Positions 44,777-53,901 of a DNA stretch of 64,000 nt are shown here, piece after piece (the first letter of the stretch is position 1; every line of letters starts with the position of its first letter). The notes below the pieces were generated by a model. It ran no database searches and had not been told where the DNA came from. It worked only from the letters and a program-made list of their open reading frames with translations. Source of the stretch: JBAXAM01 sp964213355. Lineage in GTDB: Bacteria; Pseudomonadota; Gammaproteobacteria; UBA9339. The stretch spans positions 62,001 through 126,000 of the forward strand of contig CAXOVY010000011.1 in NCBI GenBank assembly GCA_964213355.1, in the 5' to 3' direction. The position numbers were made by a program, and so were the translations under genes.

Positions 44777-45814
44777 CTATTTCAATTTATCTGCGATTTT
44801 TTTATCCATCTCCAAAAGCTTTTTCACCTCGCGATCAAAATCGGAAATGTATTTTTTATCCTGCTCTTTGCGATATTTTTCGTATTCTTCTAATGCTTTA
44901 TTTTCTGCCTGCTTTGCGCTTACCGTACCAGCAGAATGTAATAGTTTCTTTTCGGAAATAGTTAAAAATTCATCGAGTTTTTTAATCCAATCCTGCATCT
45001 TCATCAAACGGCCACCAAAAGCTTGCAATTCAGCAAAATCAATATAAAGCGAAACGATGAGATTTAACTGGTTTATTTCTGACTCAGTTAAGTAATTTTT
45101 CGCAACACCGATATCATTTACGGTAATATAATCGTTTTTGAAGCTTGTGAGTCCCATAAGAGGTTTTGTGCTATCAGCGCGTTGAGCGATAATTTCTGCC
45201 GCTGTAGAACCATGTACTGCATAGTGCATTTTATTTTGTACTGTAGCAAAGAATTTTTGGGTTAACTCCGCATCAACCTTGTAATCAATACTCGTCGCAT
45301 AAATATCAGTTATTTTTTGATAGAACATTCGCTCACTGCTACGAATGTCGCGTATCCGTTGTAGTAGCTCTTGAAAATATCGAGCTCTACCGCCACCCTG
45401 TTTGAGTCGTTCGTCATCCAAGGTAAAACCCTTGATTAGGTATTCCCGTAATCTTTCTGTTGCCCATTTACGAAACTGTGTTCCCTGGCTAGATCGTACT
45501 CTATAACCAACTGCTAAAATTGCATCGAGATTGTAGTGCTTTGTGTCATATCCTTTGCTATCGGCAGCAGTTATTCGGAAATTCCTAATAACTGAATTTT
45601 CGTCCAATTCGCCACTTTCAAATATATTTTTAAGGTGTTCATTTACTGTTGGAATACTCACATCAAAAAGCTCGGCAATTAGTTTTTGTGTTAGCCAAAC
45701 ATTTTCGTCTTCAATTCTAACGCGGATTTTTTGTTCATCACCGAGAGTTTGATATATGGCAATTTGTGGTTTGTTATTTTCTTTTTTCATTCTTGCAATC
45801 ATAATTTTCAACAA
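44777..45814 (-). CDS. rhuM: RhuM-family protein
   Basis: This is a 345-residue protein with the RhuM pattern: a helix-turn-helix-like start (VWLTQKLIAELFDVSIPTVN, about residues 40-60), then NLDAILAVGYRVRSSQGTQF near residue 110 and ATERLREYLIKGFTLDDERL. The charged, coiled C-terminus is also typical. RhuM was named from a Salmonella pathogenicity island, but many members lie in mobile DNA and resemble Fic/DOC-associated or Bro-N-like proteins. The biochemical role is unknown. The start may be 45814, 45802 (MIARMKK) or 45790 (MKKENNK). Confidence 0.85.
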   Translation of the reverse strand: MLKIMIARMKKENNKPQIAIYQTLGDEQKIRVRIEDENVWLTQKLIAELFDVSIPTVNEHLKNIFESGELDENSVIRNFRITAADSKGYDTKHYNLDAILAVGYRVRSSQGTQFRKWATERLREYLIKGFTLDDERLKQGGGRARYFQELLQRIRDIRSSERMFYQKITDIYATSIDYKVDAELTQKFFATVQNKMHYAVHGSTAAEIIAQRADSTKPLMGLTSFKNDYITVNDIGVAKNYLTESEINQLNLIVSLYIDFAELQAFGGRLMKMQDWIKKLDEFLTISEKKLLHSAGTVSAKQAENKALEEYEKYRKEQDKKYISDFDREVKKLLEMDKKIADKLK

Positions 45815-46217
45815 ATTGATTCTATAACAACACTAAATACCAGTTCAGCAATAAAACGCAGGAAACGGTCTTTGTGAGTAATAGTAAGTATATATTTGAC
45901 CATCTAGCAATAAATTAAGCAATACCGTAAATTTCCTTTTAGGATAATTTATCCTAGCGACCAATGCACTTGTTTTATTGACTTTCAGAATTGCGCCAGC
46001 TGTTGAAGTTGTTAATGAAGAAAAACTGACAAGTTAAGTTGTTTGAACAATCAACATATTACAAAGATGAGAAACACTCTAACATTGCATTTAACAATTC
46101 CTTAATAATTTTTGTAAATTGGGATTTGACCCTGATGGACACCCAGATGGACAAGACCAATGGAGTTAAGACTTCCTTATAATGTACTGCTACACTTCAT
46201 CATATACAAAATCCTCA
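45815..46217. other. 403-bp gap before the ParB-carrying IS21 element
   Basis: AT-rich sequence. A few short open stretches are visible but none has both a start and a protein-like frame. It includes the rhuM upstream region. I see no further feature. Confidence 0.4.
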
Positions 46218-46366
46218 ACGCTAATCTAATTGACCCACCATATTGCTAAAAAAAGTGACCCAGTCTGATAAGTTATAAAGCCCATTTTTGTATATCGTAC
46301 CCCCAAAAAAAATATCTACGAGTATTCTTACTAAATCAAATTTAATTTATTAGTAGGAGTATTAAG

Positions 46367-46840
46367 ATGAACCGAGAAAATCGTTGCCAACATTGTGGCG
46401 GCTACTTGGTTAAATATCGCAACCCCAATCAACGTTATTGCTCTGAAGCCGCCTGTCAGAGACAACGCAAAAATTTATGGCGCCGTAATAAGCTTAGTAC
46501 AGACGGTGATTATCGAAGTAATCAAAATGCAGCCACTAGAAAATGGCGGCAGTCACATCATGATTCTTGGCAACCATATCGAACAACACATCCTGCTTAT
46601 GTAATTCGCAAACGAGAACGACAGCGGATACGGGATCAACAAAGCAAAGATTTGTATCGTGCTAAGAGTGACGCGTCAACACCCCACAAGCTAGTTACAT
46701 CAGGTACTTATCATCTGATACCGGTAACTGAGTCTCATCTTGCAAAGAGTGACGCGTTAATAGTAAAAATTGCTTTAATTACAGATAGTTCGGTCAATGC
46801 AGTCGCCTTTGGACAATCTTGCAAAGAGATCACCTTATAG
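46367..46840 (+). CDS. Zinc-ribbon protein of the IS21-type transposon
   Basis: This is a 157-residue basic protein. The N-terminus carries CQHCGG and YCSEAACQRQRK, a C-x2-C...C-x4-C arrangement that could bind zinc, followed by an Arg/Lys/Gln-rich region (residues 30-95) fit for nucleic acid binding. The C-terminal third has no recognisable domain. It lies 33 bases upstream of the ParB-like gene and inside the element ends, so it is probably cargo or an accessory transposition factor. I do not recognise a named family. Confidence 0.65.
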   Translation: MNRENRCQHCGGYLVKYRNPNQRYCSEAACQRQRKNLWRRNKLSTDGDYRSNQNAATRKWRQSHHDSWQPYRTTHPAYVIRKRERQRIRDQQSKDLYRAKSDASTPHKLVTSGTYHLIPVTESHLAKSDALIVKIALITDSSVNAVAFGQSCKEITL

Positions 46841-46873
46841 CCAGAGTGATGGAGAGTTGCAATCATAGGTCTC

Positions 46874-47866
46874 ATGAACAATTTATCAAAATCAGTTCTC
46901 GAAGCGGAATGGCATCAGTTAGAACTTAGTTATCGACACTTGCGGAAACATACGCAACAAGAGCAACAACGATTAATGCTGTCGATCCATACCTACGGAT
47001 TATTAGAGCCAATTATGGTTGTTGCAAGTTTAACTGGGAATTGGACAGTTATTGATGGCTACTTGCGAATAAAAGCCATGCAAGCATTAAAAAATGACAC
47101 GATTAAAATAATTATCTGGGAATCGAACGTTGCTGAAGCATTGATCCATACTTATAGGAGTAATCAATCTCGTACCTGGGATTATTTTGAAGAGGCCTGG
47201 TTACTCCAAGAGTTAGGGAATCTGCATAATTATTCTCAAGCAGAGTTAGCACAACAATTAGGTAAAAGTAAAGCATGGGTAAGTTATCGATTGCAATTGC
47301 TTGAGTCCTTACCTGATTTCATCAAAGAGGCAATGTTGCAAGGAGATTTATCGTCTTGGGCTGCAAACAGAGTTTTAGTGCCGTTCGCGCGCGCGAACGA
47401 AGATGCTGCCAAAAGCTTACTTAATTATCTACGCAGTCATACCCATAGTACTAGAGAACTCCAAGAGTTTTATTATCACTATTTAAAGTCTAATAAGAAA
47501 GTACGTGAGCATTTACTAATGTCTCCGCAATTATTTTTTAAGACTTTGGAATTATCAAAACAAAGTCAGCCTTTCTCAAAGGATCTATCTTTATTATCAC
47601 CCCAAGAGATTTGGGAGAAAAAACTAGCAGAGATTAATTCTAGGTTAGATACGCTGTATTCAGTGCTACACGCGGTATTTTACCCTCAGCAAAGTGAAGA
47701 AGAGTACTCAATTTTAACAAGAAGCTGGCAAGAGATTTTTACTAAAATTAACACTTTAAACAGGAGAATTTATGAACCAACAACCCATAATTCAAGTGGT
47801 GCGCCAATTATATCAGGCGGGGCAAGGCAAGCGTGCAATCAGTCGCCTACTAAAAATCTCACGTAA
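46874..47866 (+). CDS. ParB/Spo0J-like protein carried by the IS21-type transposon
   Basis: This 330-residue protein begins with a ParB N-terminal nuclease-like domain: RLMLSIHTYGLLEPIMVV, then WTVIDGYLRIKAMQAL with the GxxR-like box reduced to GYLR. A KorB/ParB helix-turn-helix follows (SQAELAQQLGKSKAWVSYRL, about residues 118-137). The C-terminal half is helical. ParB proteins bind parS-like sites, and some are CTP-dependent clamps. Its last 95 bases overlap istA in another frame, which is unusually long. It may bind the inverted repeat at 49939-50091 or the element ends; that is inference. Confidence 0.8.
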   Translation: MNNLSKSVLEAEWHQLELSYRHLRKHTQQEQQRLMLSIHTYGLLEPIMVVASLTGNWTVIDGYLRIKAMQALKNDTIKIIIWESNVAEALIHTYRSNQSRTWDYFEEAWLLQELGNLHNYSQAELAQQLGKSKAWVSYRLQLLESLPDFIKEAMLQGDLSSWAANRVLVPFARANEDAAKSLLNYLRSHTHSTRELQEFYYHYLKSNKKVREHLLMSPQLFFKTLELSKQSQPFSKDLSLLSPQEIWEKKLAEINSRLDTLYSVLHAVFYPQQSEEEYSILTRSWQEIFTKINTLNRRIYEPTTHNSSGAPIISGGARQACNQSPTKNLT

Positions 47867-49139
47867 TACTGTTCGTAAATTACTGCGCCAAGATAAGTCA
47901 TCATCTGCTAAAAATGATAACGAAGATTTAATGCCATTAATTGAACCCCTGATCACAACTTGTTGTGGAAATCTGGTCCGAGTTCGAGAAGTTTTAGAAG
48001 AACAGTATCAGCGCAAAGTGCCATATAGCACCTTAACTAATTTAGTCCGCAAATATCAATTAAAAGATACGCCGCAACGAGTGGGAGAATATTGTTTTGC
48101 CCCGGGCGAAGAGATGCAGCATGATACTTCCCCGCATCTAGTCTATTTTGGTGCTAAAAAAGTTAAAGCGCAATGTGCAGCATTAGTATTAGGATTTAGC
48201 CGAAAAATTTTTATCCAGTATTATCCAAGTTTTACTCGCTTTGAAGTTAAAGCATTTTTGCAGCAAGCACTGCAGTTTATGCAAGGTAGCTGTAAACGTT
48301 GTATTATCGATAATACCAGTGTCATTTTAGCAGCTGGAGCAGGTAGCCATGCTGTGATAGCACCAGAGATGTTAATGTTCTGCCGTTTTTTCGGATTTGA
48401 ATTTATCGCACACGCTGTTAATGATCCAAACCGCAAGGGGAAAATAGAGAGGCCTTTTTCCTACGTAGAAAACAACTTCTTAGCTGGACGAATTTTTACT
48501 GATTGGTCAGATTTAAATCAGCAGGCTGAGCTATGGTGTATTGCCGTCAACCAAAAACCCAAACGAATATTAGGCATGACTCCAGAAGCAGCTTATATTC
48601 AAGAAAAACCAGCACTATTGGCGCTGCCTGAAGTAATACTGCCGATTTATAAATGCTTCCAACGTACTGTAGATACCCAGGGTTATATTAACGTTGATAC
48701 TAATCGTTATTCTGTACCAGAAAAATATATTGGGAATTTGTTAGAGGTCTATCAATATCTAGATAGGATTGATATTTATCACCGACATCAGCTAATTACT
48801 CAGCATCCACGTATTGTCGGGGAACGAGATCAACGAGCTATTATTAAAGAGCACCATATTAACCTATATCGGCGTGAAAAACGTCAGGTTGGTAGCGCCG
48901 CAGAACAACAACTCATTGGAATTGATAGCATCTTAGACGACTATATCCTCATGCTCAAAGCGCAAGTGCGTGGCCGTGGGGAATGGGCTTTTAAAGAACT
49001 ACTTACACTTAAAAGAAATTATCCATTTGAGGCTTTTATTAAAGCCATCATCTTAGCTAGACAGTATAGGTTATTTGATCTTAAGCGCTTGGAAAAAATG
49101 ATAATCAAAGAAATAAAAGATAACTTCTTTAATCTTTAA
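47772..49139 (+). CDS. istA: IS21-family transposase IstA of the ParB-type element
   Basis: This is a 455-residue transposase. The HTH is GKRAISRLLKISRNTVRKLL near residue 18. The catalytic DDE set is Asp in MQHDTSPHLVYF, Asp in IIDNTSVIL and Glu in GKIERPFSYVENN. The start is the ATG at 47772, preceded by AGGAGAATTT, although this lies inside the ParB-like gene. It is clearly different from the other two IstA types in the window. Confidence 0.9.
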   Translation: MNQQPIIQVVRQLYQAGQGKRAISRLLKISRNTVRKLLRQDKSSSAKNDNEDLMPLIEPLITTCCGNLVRVREVLEEQYQRKVPYSTLTNLVRKYQLKDTPQRVGEYCFAPGEEMQHDTSPHLVYFGAKKVKAQCAALVLGFSRKIFIQYYPSFTRFEVKAFLQQALQFMQGSCKRCIIDNTSVILAAGAGSHAVIAPEMLMFCRFFGFEFIAHAVNDPNRKGKIERPFSYVENNFLAGRIFTDWSDLNQQAELWCIAVNQKPKRILGMTPEAAYIQEKPALLALPEVILPIYKCFQRTVDTQGYINVDTNRYSVPEKYIGNLLEVYQYLDRIDIYHRHQLITQHPRIVGERDQRAIIKEHHINLYRREKRQVGSAAEQQLIGIDSILDDYILMLKAQVRGRGEWAFKELLTLKRNYPFEAFIKAIILARQYRLFDLKRLEKMIIKEIKDNFFNL

Positions 49140-49153
49140 AAGAGGGGATCCTC

Positions 49154-49888
49154 ATGTTACAAAAACTTAGTTATTTAATTGAACAGCTACATTTATGCGG
49201 TATGGCTGATTCTCTAGAGCCGATTCTTGCAAAAGCACGACATCAAGGACAAAGTATCGAAGAAGTATTACAAAAGCTTTTGGAGGCTGAATATCAAGAT
49301 CGCAATGCACGTAGATTGGCGAATCGCTTAAAGGCAGCTAAATTACCATGGGAGTGGAGTATTGACACCTTCCCATTTAAGAGACAACCAGCAGTAAAAA
49401 AATCGCAAATCATGTCGCTAGCCAAATTAGATTTTATTACTCATTTTGAGAATGTCATTTTTATCGGTAAACCCGGGACAGGTAAAACTGGCTTAGCGAT
49501 TAGTCTACTTCGTTTAGCGTTGATCAATGGTTACCGCGGTCGTTTCTATAAAGCCCAAGATTTACTAAACGAATTATATGCCTCTTTAGCAGATAGAAGT
49601 ACTTCAAGGTTATTAAAAACCATAGCGAATTACGACGTCATTGTCATCGATGAGCTAGGCTACCTCACGCTAACCAATGAGCAAATTAACATTTTTTTTA
49701 AATTAATCGATATGCGATATCACAAAAAAACTACTATAATTACCACCAATCTTGATGTTAGCGCCTGGTATGATGTGTTCAAACAAAAAGAACTCGTTGA
49801 TGCTATGCTGGACCGCCTCAATCATTACTGCACAATCATTAAAATAAATGGTGCCAGCCTTAGAGATCCAAAACAAATCAAAAGCTAA
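49154..49888 (+). CDS. istB: IS21 AAA+ ATPase IstB of the ParB-type element
   Basis: This is a 244-residue DnaC-like ATPase. The Walker A motif is GKPGTGKTGLAIS and the Walker B is VIVIDELGYLTLT, with the sensor-like TTNLDVSAWY. The start ATG at 49154 follows AGAGGGGATCCTC. It lies 14 bases after istA and completes the transposition module. Confidence 0.92.
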   Translation: MLQKLSYLIEQLHLCGMADSLEPILAKARHQGQSIEEVLQKLLEAEYQDRNARRLANRLKAAKLPWEWSIDTFPFKRQPAVKKSQIMSLAKLDFITHFENVIFIGKPGTGKTGLAISLLRLALINGYRGRFYKAQDLLNELYASLADRSTSRLLKTIANYDVIVIDELGYLTLTNEQINIFFKLIDMRYHKKTTIITTNLDVSAWYDVFKQKELVDAMLDRLNHYCTIIKINGASLRDPKQIKS

Positions 49889-49938
49889 AAGAAACGATGT
49901 CATATTTTAAAATTTACTAAGCTTATCCAGGAAGATAA

Positions 49939-50091
49939 GGCCTATGGATTTGTGGACAAGTACGTGCTCGTAAAAAGCACTCGCACATACCAGCCAGATG
50001 GCCGTGTGGTAAAGCTATGGACAACACTGAGAAACGAGTTGCCCACAGCTTTACCACACTATCTGGCTTCTTGCCCACAACTCCACAGGCC
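49939..50091. repeat. Imperfect long inverted repeat with four DnaA-box-like 9-mers
   Basis: GGCCTATGGATTTGTGGACA (49939 on) and, inverted, CTTGCCCACAACTCCACAGG (50070 on) form the outer arms. GTGTGGTAAAGCTATGG (50004 on) and its inverse near 50041-50060 form the inner ones. Four 9-mers resemble the DnaA box TGTGGATAA: TGTGGACAA (49951), TATGGACAA (50016), and inverted TGTGGGCAA at 50039 and 50071. It lies between istB and the right end of the ParB-type element. It could bind ParB or IstA, or act as an origin-like site. Confidence 0.55.
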
Positions 50092-50351
50092 CAGTAATAA
50101 TTTTTAAATAATTTTAAAAGCTATTTGGTAACATTGATTCTTGAATCAACGCGCTGACTATAGCTGGATTAATATATGTGATGCGCATCTGGTGGGTCAA
50201 TCTTTTTTAGCATAAGTGGGTCAGTTTTTGTTAGCGTCCAGGACAAAATGAAAAGAGACTTATTATATAGTAAAAATACCAAGAAAAATGACATCAATCC
50301 AAAACTTAATAATAGTCTGCTATACTTATAACAAATATAGAGGAAATTTTT

Positions 50352-50801
50352 ATGTTAAAACTTAAATATAATTTTTTAAACATGTTAATTGCAATCATAA
50401 TTAGCTTGATACCATTTACCTCGGCTAATGCTTTCCGTCTTTTCGGCAATCCGTATGATTTGTATAAAACAAGACCAGAAAAAATTCAAGAAAAAATCAA
50501 TGAACAATTTAATAAATTTGCCAACGTCGGGGAACTTACATGGAAGCATAATGGAGAATCTAGATATTATGTTTGTAAGATAGATGAGGCAAAATTGATA
50601 CTTGATATCATCCAATCTTCCCCTGAGCAACAAGAATTTTATTTTGTCGATGTGGGCGCAGGTAGGTTTCAGTGGGTTGATAGCATTTTACGATTTTTAA
50701 AAAACAATCCTAATGTCCCTAAAAACAAAAAGTATCATATAATTGGTTTAAATGTTGATGGAAAGGATGAAATCAATAATGATGGAAATTTTATAGCATA
50801 A
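50352..50801 (+). CDS. Exported, short methyltransferase-like protein (probably truncated)
   Basis: This is a 149-residue protein with a Sec signal peptide (about residues 1-27, cleaved after TSANA). The mature part contains FYFVDVGAGRFQWVDSILRF, which resembles motif I of class I SAM-dependent methyltransferases. The rest of a Rossmann methyltransferase is missing. The same frame stays open for another 36 codons beyond the TAA at 50799, so this may be a gene truncated by a stop mutation. A promoter-like TATACT lies about 30 bp upstream of the ATG. Catalytic activity is doubtful. Confidence 0.55.
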   Translation: MLKLKYNFLNMLIAIIISLIPFTSANAFRLFGNPYDLYKTRPEKIQEKINEQFNKFANVGELTWKHNGESRYYVCKIDEAKLILDIIQSSPEQQEFYFVDVGAGRFQWVDSILRFLKNNPNVPKNKKYHIIGLNVDGKDEINNDGNFIA

Positions 50802-51156
50802 TTTTCAGTTAAGTACCACTTTTGTGTATTGTTTTTAGGGTATTTCGCAAAAAACAGCGGTGGCACAAATAGTGCATATGCCTGCACTGTTTGTGGCACA
50901 TGTAAATAAGCCGTTGGAAATTTAGAAATTTAAAACTAGCTATATTTGCTTTTGTAATCAATGAAATATCTGTAAAAGTCATTTCGACGAGGGGTGTGGG
51001 AGCTAATAGCATCACCATATACAAAACTAATCACCCAATCACTACAAACTTTTCGTCATTTTAAAAGCAGACACCAACGATATTTGCCACAGTTTTAATA
51101 AAAAATGTTTACTAAAATTTTTTAGACATGTCGAGCGGTCAATAATTTTAGAGCCG
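50802..51156. other. 355-bp gap with a readthrough frame of the preceding gene
   Basis: The frame of the upstream gene continues for 36 codons after its stop to a second TAA near 50911, ending in a Cys-rich ACTVCGTCK. Apart from that, AT-rich sequence with no promoter or RNA gene that I can support. Confidence 0.35.
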
Positions 51157-52017
51157 CTACATTCCGCCAAAACTTTCTATTTTTTTCTTGCAAATTTCAC
51201 TAGTCATTTCTTGCAAAATATTAACCCGTGCAGCTAACCATTTAAGCTCATCAACGGTTATTTCGTAAGTTTTTTTATACCGAGCATCAACGTATGCTTT
51301 GCGCAACAATTCAAAGCGTTTTCTTTCTTCTTCAGTTCCTTGAGGAAAAACTTTTAAAAGTTCTGGTTCAATACTGGCAACACGACTACCAAGTTTCTTT
51401 AAATCATGGGTACTTGGCTTATATCTGGTAAGAACGAGTAAAAAAGCACTATAAAGATTTTCTGTTATTTGGTGTAATAAAAAGGCAGCTCCGTTACAAT
51501 CTTGCTCATTAAGTGCAAAGGAAAAAAGTTTGTTAAGTCGGATGGCCTTTTCAAGGTAATAATCAAAATCTTCTTGCGCTAGATGCTTATATTCTTTAGA
51601 CGACAATTCTTTTTCTTCTGCAAGCTCAAAGCGTCCAGAGTTATACAAACATATGCCCTCTTTTTTAATATCGAGGAAAAAGTATTGTCCTTTACGTAAA
51701 CGGCGATTAAAAAACTCGATGTCATGAGCTATTATTGTTACTGGGGTTTTAATTCTACGGTTAAAATAATTCCAAAGCTGATCGTCTCTTTCGATCTTAG
51801 CTGCCAGGTGTTCAGTTTCAGTAACCAAAAAAATATCAAAGTCGCTTTGGTATTTATAATAAAAACCATCTTCGCACAACTCTTCAACCCAATCACCACG
51901 CGCATAGCTGCCAAACAAAATAATCATCTCAACGCTATATTTTTCACAAATCGTATTGACGATTGCCTCCAAGTCTTGCTGCTTCTCTGGCGGTAAGTGA
52001 GCTATGGATGTTTTCAT
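51157..52017 (-). CDS. Fused MNT nucleotidyltransferase - HEPN protein
   Basis: This is a 286-residue two-domain protein. Residues 1-125 form a minimal nucleotidyltransferase with MIILFGSYARGDW and the DxD in SDFDIFLVTE. Residues 145-275 form a HEPN domain with the R-x5-H ribonuclease motif RYKPSTH and the helical pattern of HepT proteins. In the separate MntA-HepT toxin-antitoxin systems the MNT enzyme inactivates the HEPN RNase by adding AMP. Here both lie on one chain, so it may be a self-regulated RNase or a nucleotidyltransferase in its own right. It stands alone between two mobile regions. Confidence 0.8.
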   Translation of the reverse strand: MKTSIAHLPPEKQQDLEAIVNTICEKYSVEMIILFGSYARGDWVEELCEDGFYYKYQSDFDIFLVTETEHLAAKIERDDQLWNYFNRRIKTPVTIIAHDIEFFNRRLRKGQYFFLDIKKEGICLYNSGRFELAEEKELSSKEYKHLAQEDFDYYLEKAIRLNKLFSFALNEQDCNGAAFLLHQITENLYSAFLLVLTRYKPSTHDLKKLGSRVASIEPELLKVFPQGTEEERKRFELLRKAYVDARYKKTYEITVDELKWLAARVNILQEMTSEICKKKIESFGGM

Positions 52018-52069
52018 AAGCGACTATTAAAGCTCAAAAGACTCAAAATGTCGATATTATTACAACTCA

Positions 52070-52310
52070 TTTTCTTATGTCCGGCAACCAATTCAAAAAG
52101 TTGCATGTTGCACTTCCTAGGCAATGCAACTATGCAACTTTTGTACCCAAAAACGCAACACCTAATGCAACCTCAATACAACTATCGGCTTATAACCCTT
52201 GATTTAACTGTTTTTGCACCGCAACTGCTAATGCAACTCTGCCGCAACTGACCATAAAAATCAATGCAACTTTGCCCACAAAAAAATTAGTGAAAAGTTG
52301 CGTAGCAATT
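52070..52310. repeat. Cluster of about a dozen GCAAC motifs
   Basis: The hexamer or heptamer (A/C)(A/T/C)GCAAC(T) occurs many times in direct orientation across about 240 bp (for example AATGCAACT at 52119 and CCGCAACTG near 52218), with a few inverted copies (GTTGCAT, GTTGCAC, GTTGCG). Spacing is irregular. It could be an iteron-like or recombinase arm-site array. The gap 52018-52679 holds no gene that I can support. Confidence 0.5.
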
Positions 52311-52351
52311 AGCCCAAAAAATAGCAAGCAATCCAAACTAAACAATATCTC

Positions 52352-52586
52352 AACTAGTAAAGAATTTTTTACCAAAAGAGAGTGGGCATAAAAAAGTAAA
52401 GAAAATTGTTTATGCATACACGACGGTAGTACATGCGCGAAAGTAAGTGCTTATTGCCGTATTTAATAGGCTTAGAGACACATTACATTAACTTGACAGG
52501 GGGTAGTAGCGCCATACATTGTGGTACTCCTATCAAAAAAATAGTTTAACTGGTAAAAATTATTTTACCAAAAAAGAGTTAGCATA
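52352..52586. repeat. Imperfect direct repeat pair (about 39 bp, 196 bp apart) before the integrase
   Basis: Repeat 1 at 52352-52390 and repeat 2 at 52548-52586 share AACT(A/G)GTAAA, TTTTACCAAAA and AGAG..(G/A)GCATA. The second contains a near-perfect palindrome TGGTAAAA-ATTA-TTTTACCA (52552-52571). A TTGACA (52494-52499) lies between them. They may be operators or att-like sites of the adjoining integrase. Confidence 0.45.
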
Positions 52587-52679
52587 GAGAAGAATAGCGT
52601 TTGATAGGCTGGACTTGGATAAACGGGTCGACTATTATAAGGGACGTAGTGGGCGTCCCTCTAATAAGAGGTTAGAATT

Positions 52680-53823
52680 ATGGGACGCAAAAGAACGCCA
52701 GGACTCTACAAACGTAGGGATTCTTGGCATATCGACAAACAAGTATTCGGACAACGAATTTGCGAAAGTACTGGAACAGATTCGCTTGAAGAAGCGGAAA
52801 AGTATTTAGCAAGACGTATCGAAAACTTGAGGCAAGTTGTTATATACGAAGCCAGACCTAAGCGTAAGTTTAAAGAGGCAGCAGTTAAGTTTTTAAGGGA
52901 AAACCAGCATAAGAAAAGTATCCGGTCAGATGCTGAACAACTTGAAATATTTGATAAATATATAGGCGATCTTCCTATAGAAGCTGTACACATAGGAACT
53001 TTACAGCCTTTTATTGTAGCCAGAAAAAAAGATGGTAGAAAAAATCGAACCACAAATTTTGGTTTGCAAATTGTTCGCCATATTTTGAACCTAGCTGCTA
53101 GCGAGTGGATGGATGATAACGGTTTGACGTGGTTGAATAGTCCACCGAAAATCAAGTTATTGCCTATGAATGACGCTCGCAAACCCTACCCATTAAATTG
53201 GGAGGAACAGAAAAGGTTGTTTAAAGAGTTGCCGTTACATCTTAGACGAATGGCACTATTTGCAGTAAACACTGGTTGTCGTGACCAAGAAATATGCTTT
53301 TTAAGGTGGAAATGGGAGGTGCAGGTGCCGGAATTAAATATATCAGTATTTATTATTCCAGGTGCTGCGGTAAAAAATGGCGAAGATCGCGCGTTTAGTA
53401 GTGTTAAATAAAACTGCACTGTTAGCTGTAAATGAAGTAAGAGGCCAACATCCAGATCAAGTGTTTACCTATAACGGTAGACCAATTTTAAGGATATTGA
53501 ACAGTGCATGGAAAAGGGCTAGACAAAAAGTTGATCTTGCTGTTCGGGTACATGATTTAAAGCATACTTTTGGCGGAAGATTAAGAGCTGCCGGAGTGAG
53601 CTTTGAGGACAGGCAAGACTTACTTGGGCACAAGTCAGAAAGGATTACGACTCATTATTCTGCGGCTGAAATAGGTAATTTAGTTAATGCAGCAAATAAA
53701 GTTTGTGAAACAACCCAAGGTTTAAACAGCCCGACCTTAACATTACTACGGTGTGCAGGTACTGAGTTAATGCCTGCGAGAGTTAGTGTGGGACACAGCT
53801 ATGCAAATGCGAATTTGCACTAG
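52680..53823 (+). pseudogene. Frameshifted phage/island integrase (tyrosine recombinase)
   Basis: The N-terminal part (52680-53411) holds the core-binding domain and the first catalytic Arg region (FAVNTGCRDQEICFLRW). The C-terminal part (53377-53823) lies in another frame and holds the rest: HDLKHTFGG with His-x-x-His, LLGHKSERITTHYS with the nucleophile Tyr, and an extra tail. A one-base change near 53385-53400 separates VKNGEDR from LVVLNKTAL. The protein would have about 375 residues if intact. The 3' fragment of a tRNA-Asn gene lies 80 bp downstream, as expected for an integrase at its attachment site. Confidence 0.8.
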
Positions 53824-53901
53824 TGGCGGGAAATACGAAAACCAGCTCCCGCAAGCTGATTTTGGTGAATTAAGTGATTGCTCCGGAAGCCTTGATTTGT
53901 A

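Larger units (their letters stand above)
46218..50237 (+). mobile_element. IS21-type transposon with zinc-ribbon and ParB-like cargo
   Basis: The ends are inverted repeats. The left has ACGCTAA at 46218, then ATTGACCCACC and TTGCTAAAAAAAGTGACCCA. The right, reversed from 50237, has ACGCTAA, then CTGACCCAC and TGCTAAAAAAGATTGACCC. Four genes run in the same direction: zinc-ribbon, ParB-like, istA, istB. No target duplication could be assigned, so the borders are approximate. Confidence 0.75.

Noticed and set aside
52070..52310. CRISPR array
   Set aside because: The GCAAC motifs are short and irregularly spaced, without 25-40 bp repeats or regular spacers. No cas gene in the window.
52615..52809. 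64-codon frame overlapping the integrase start
   Set aside because: It overlaps the integrase N-terminus in another frame and has no recognisable domain.
52706..53182. 158-codon antisense frame in the integrase
   Set aside because: A shadow of the integrase core-binding domain; low-complexity Ser/Leu composition and no upstream signals.
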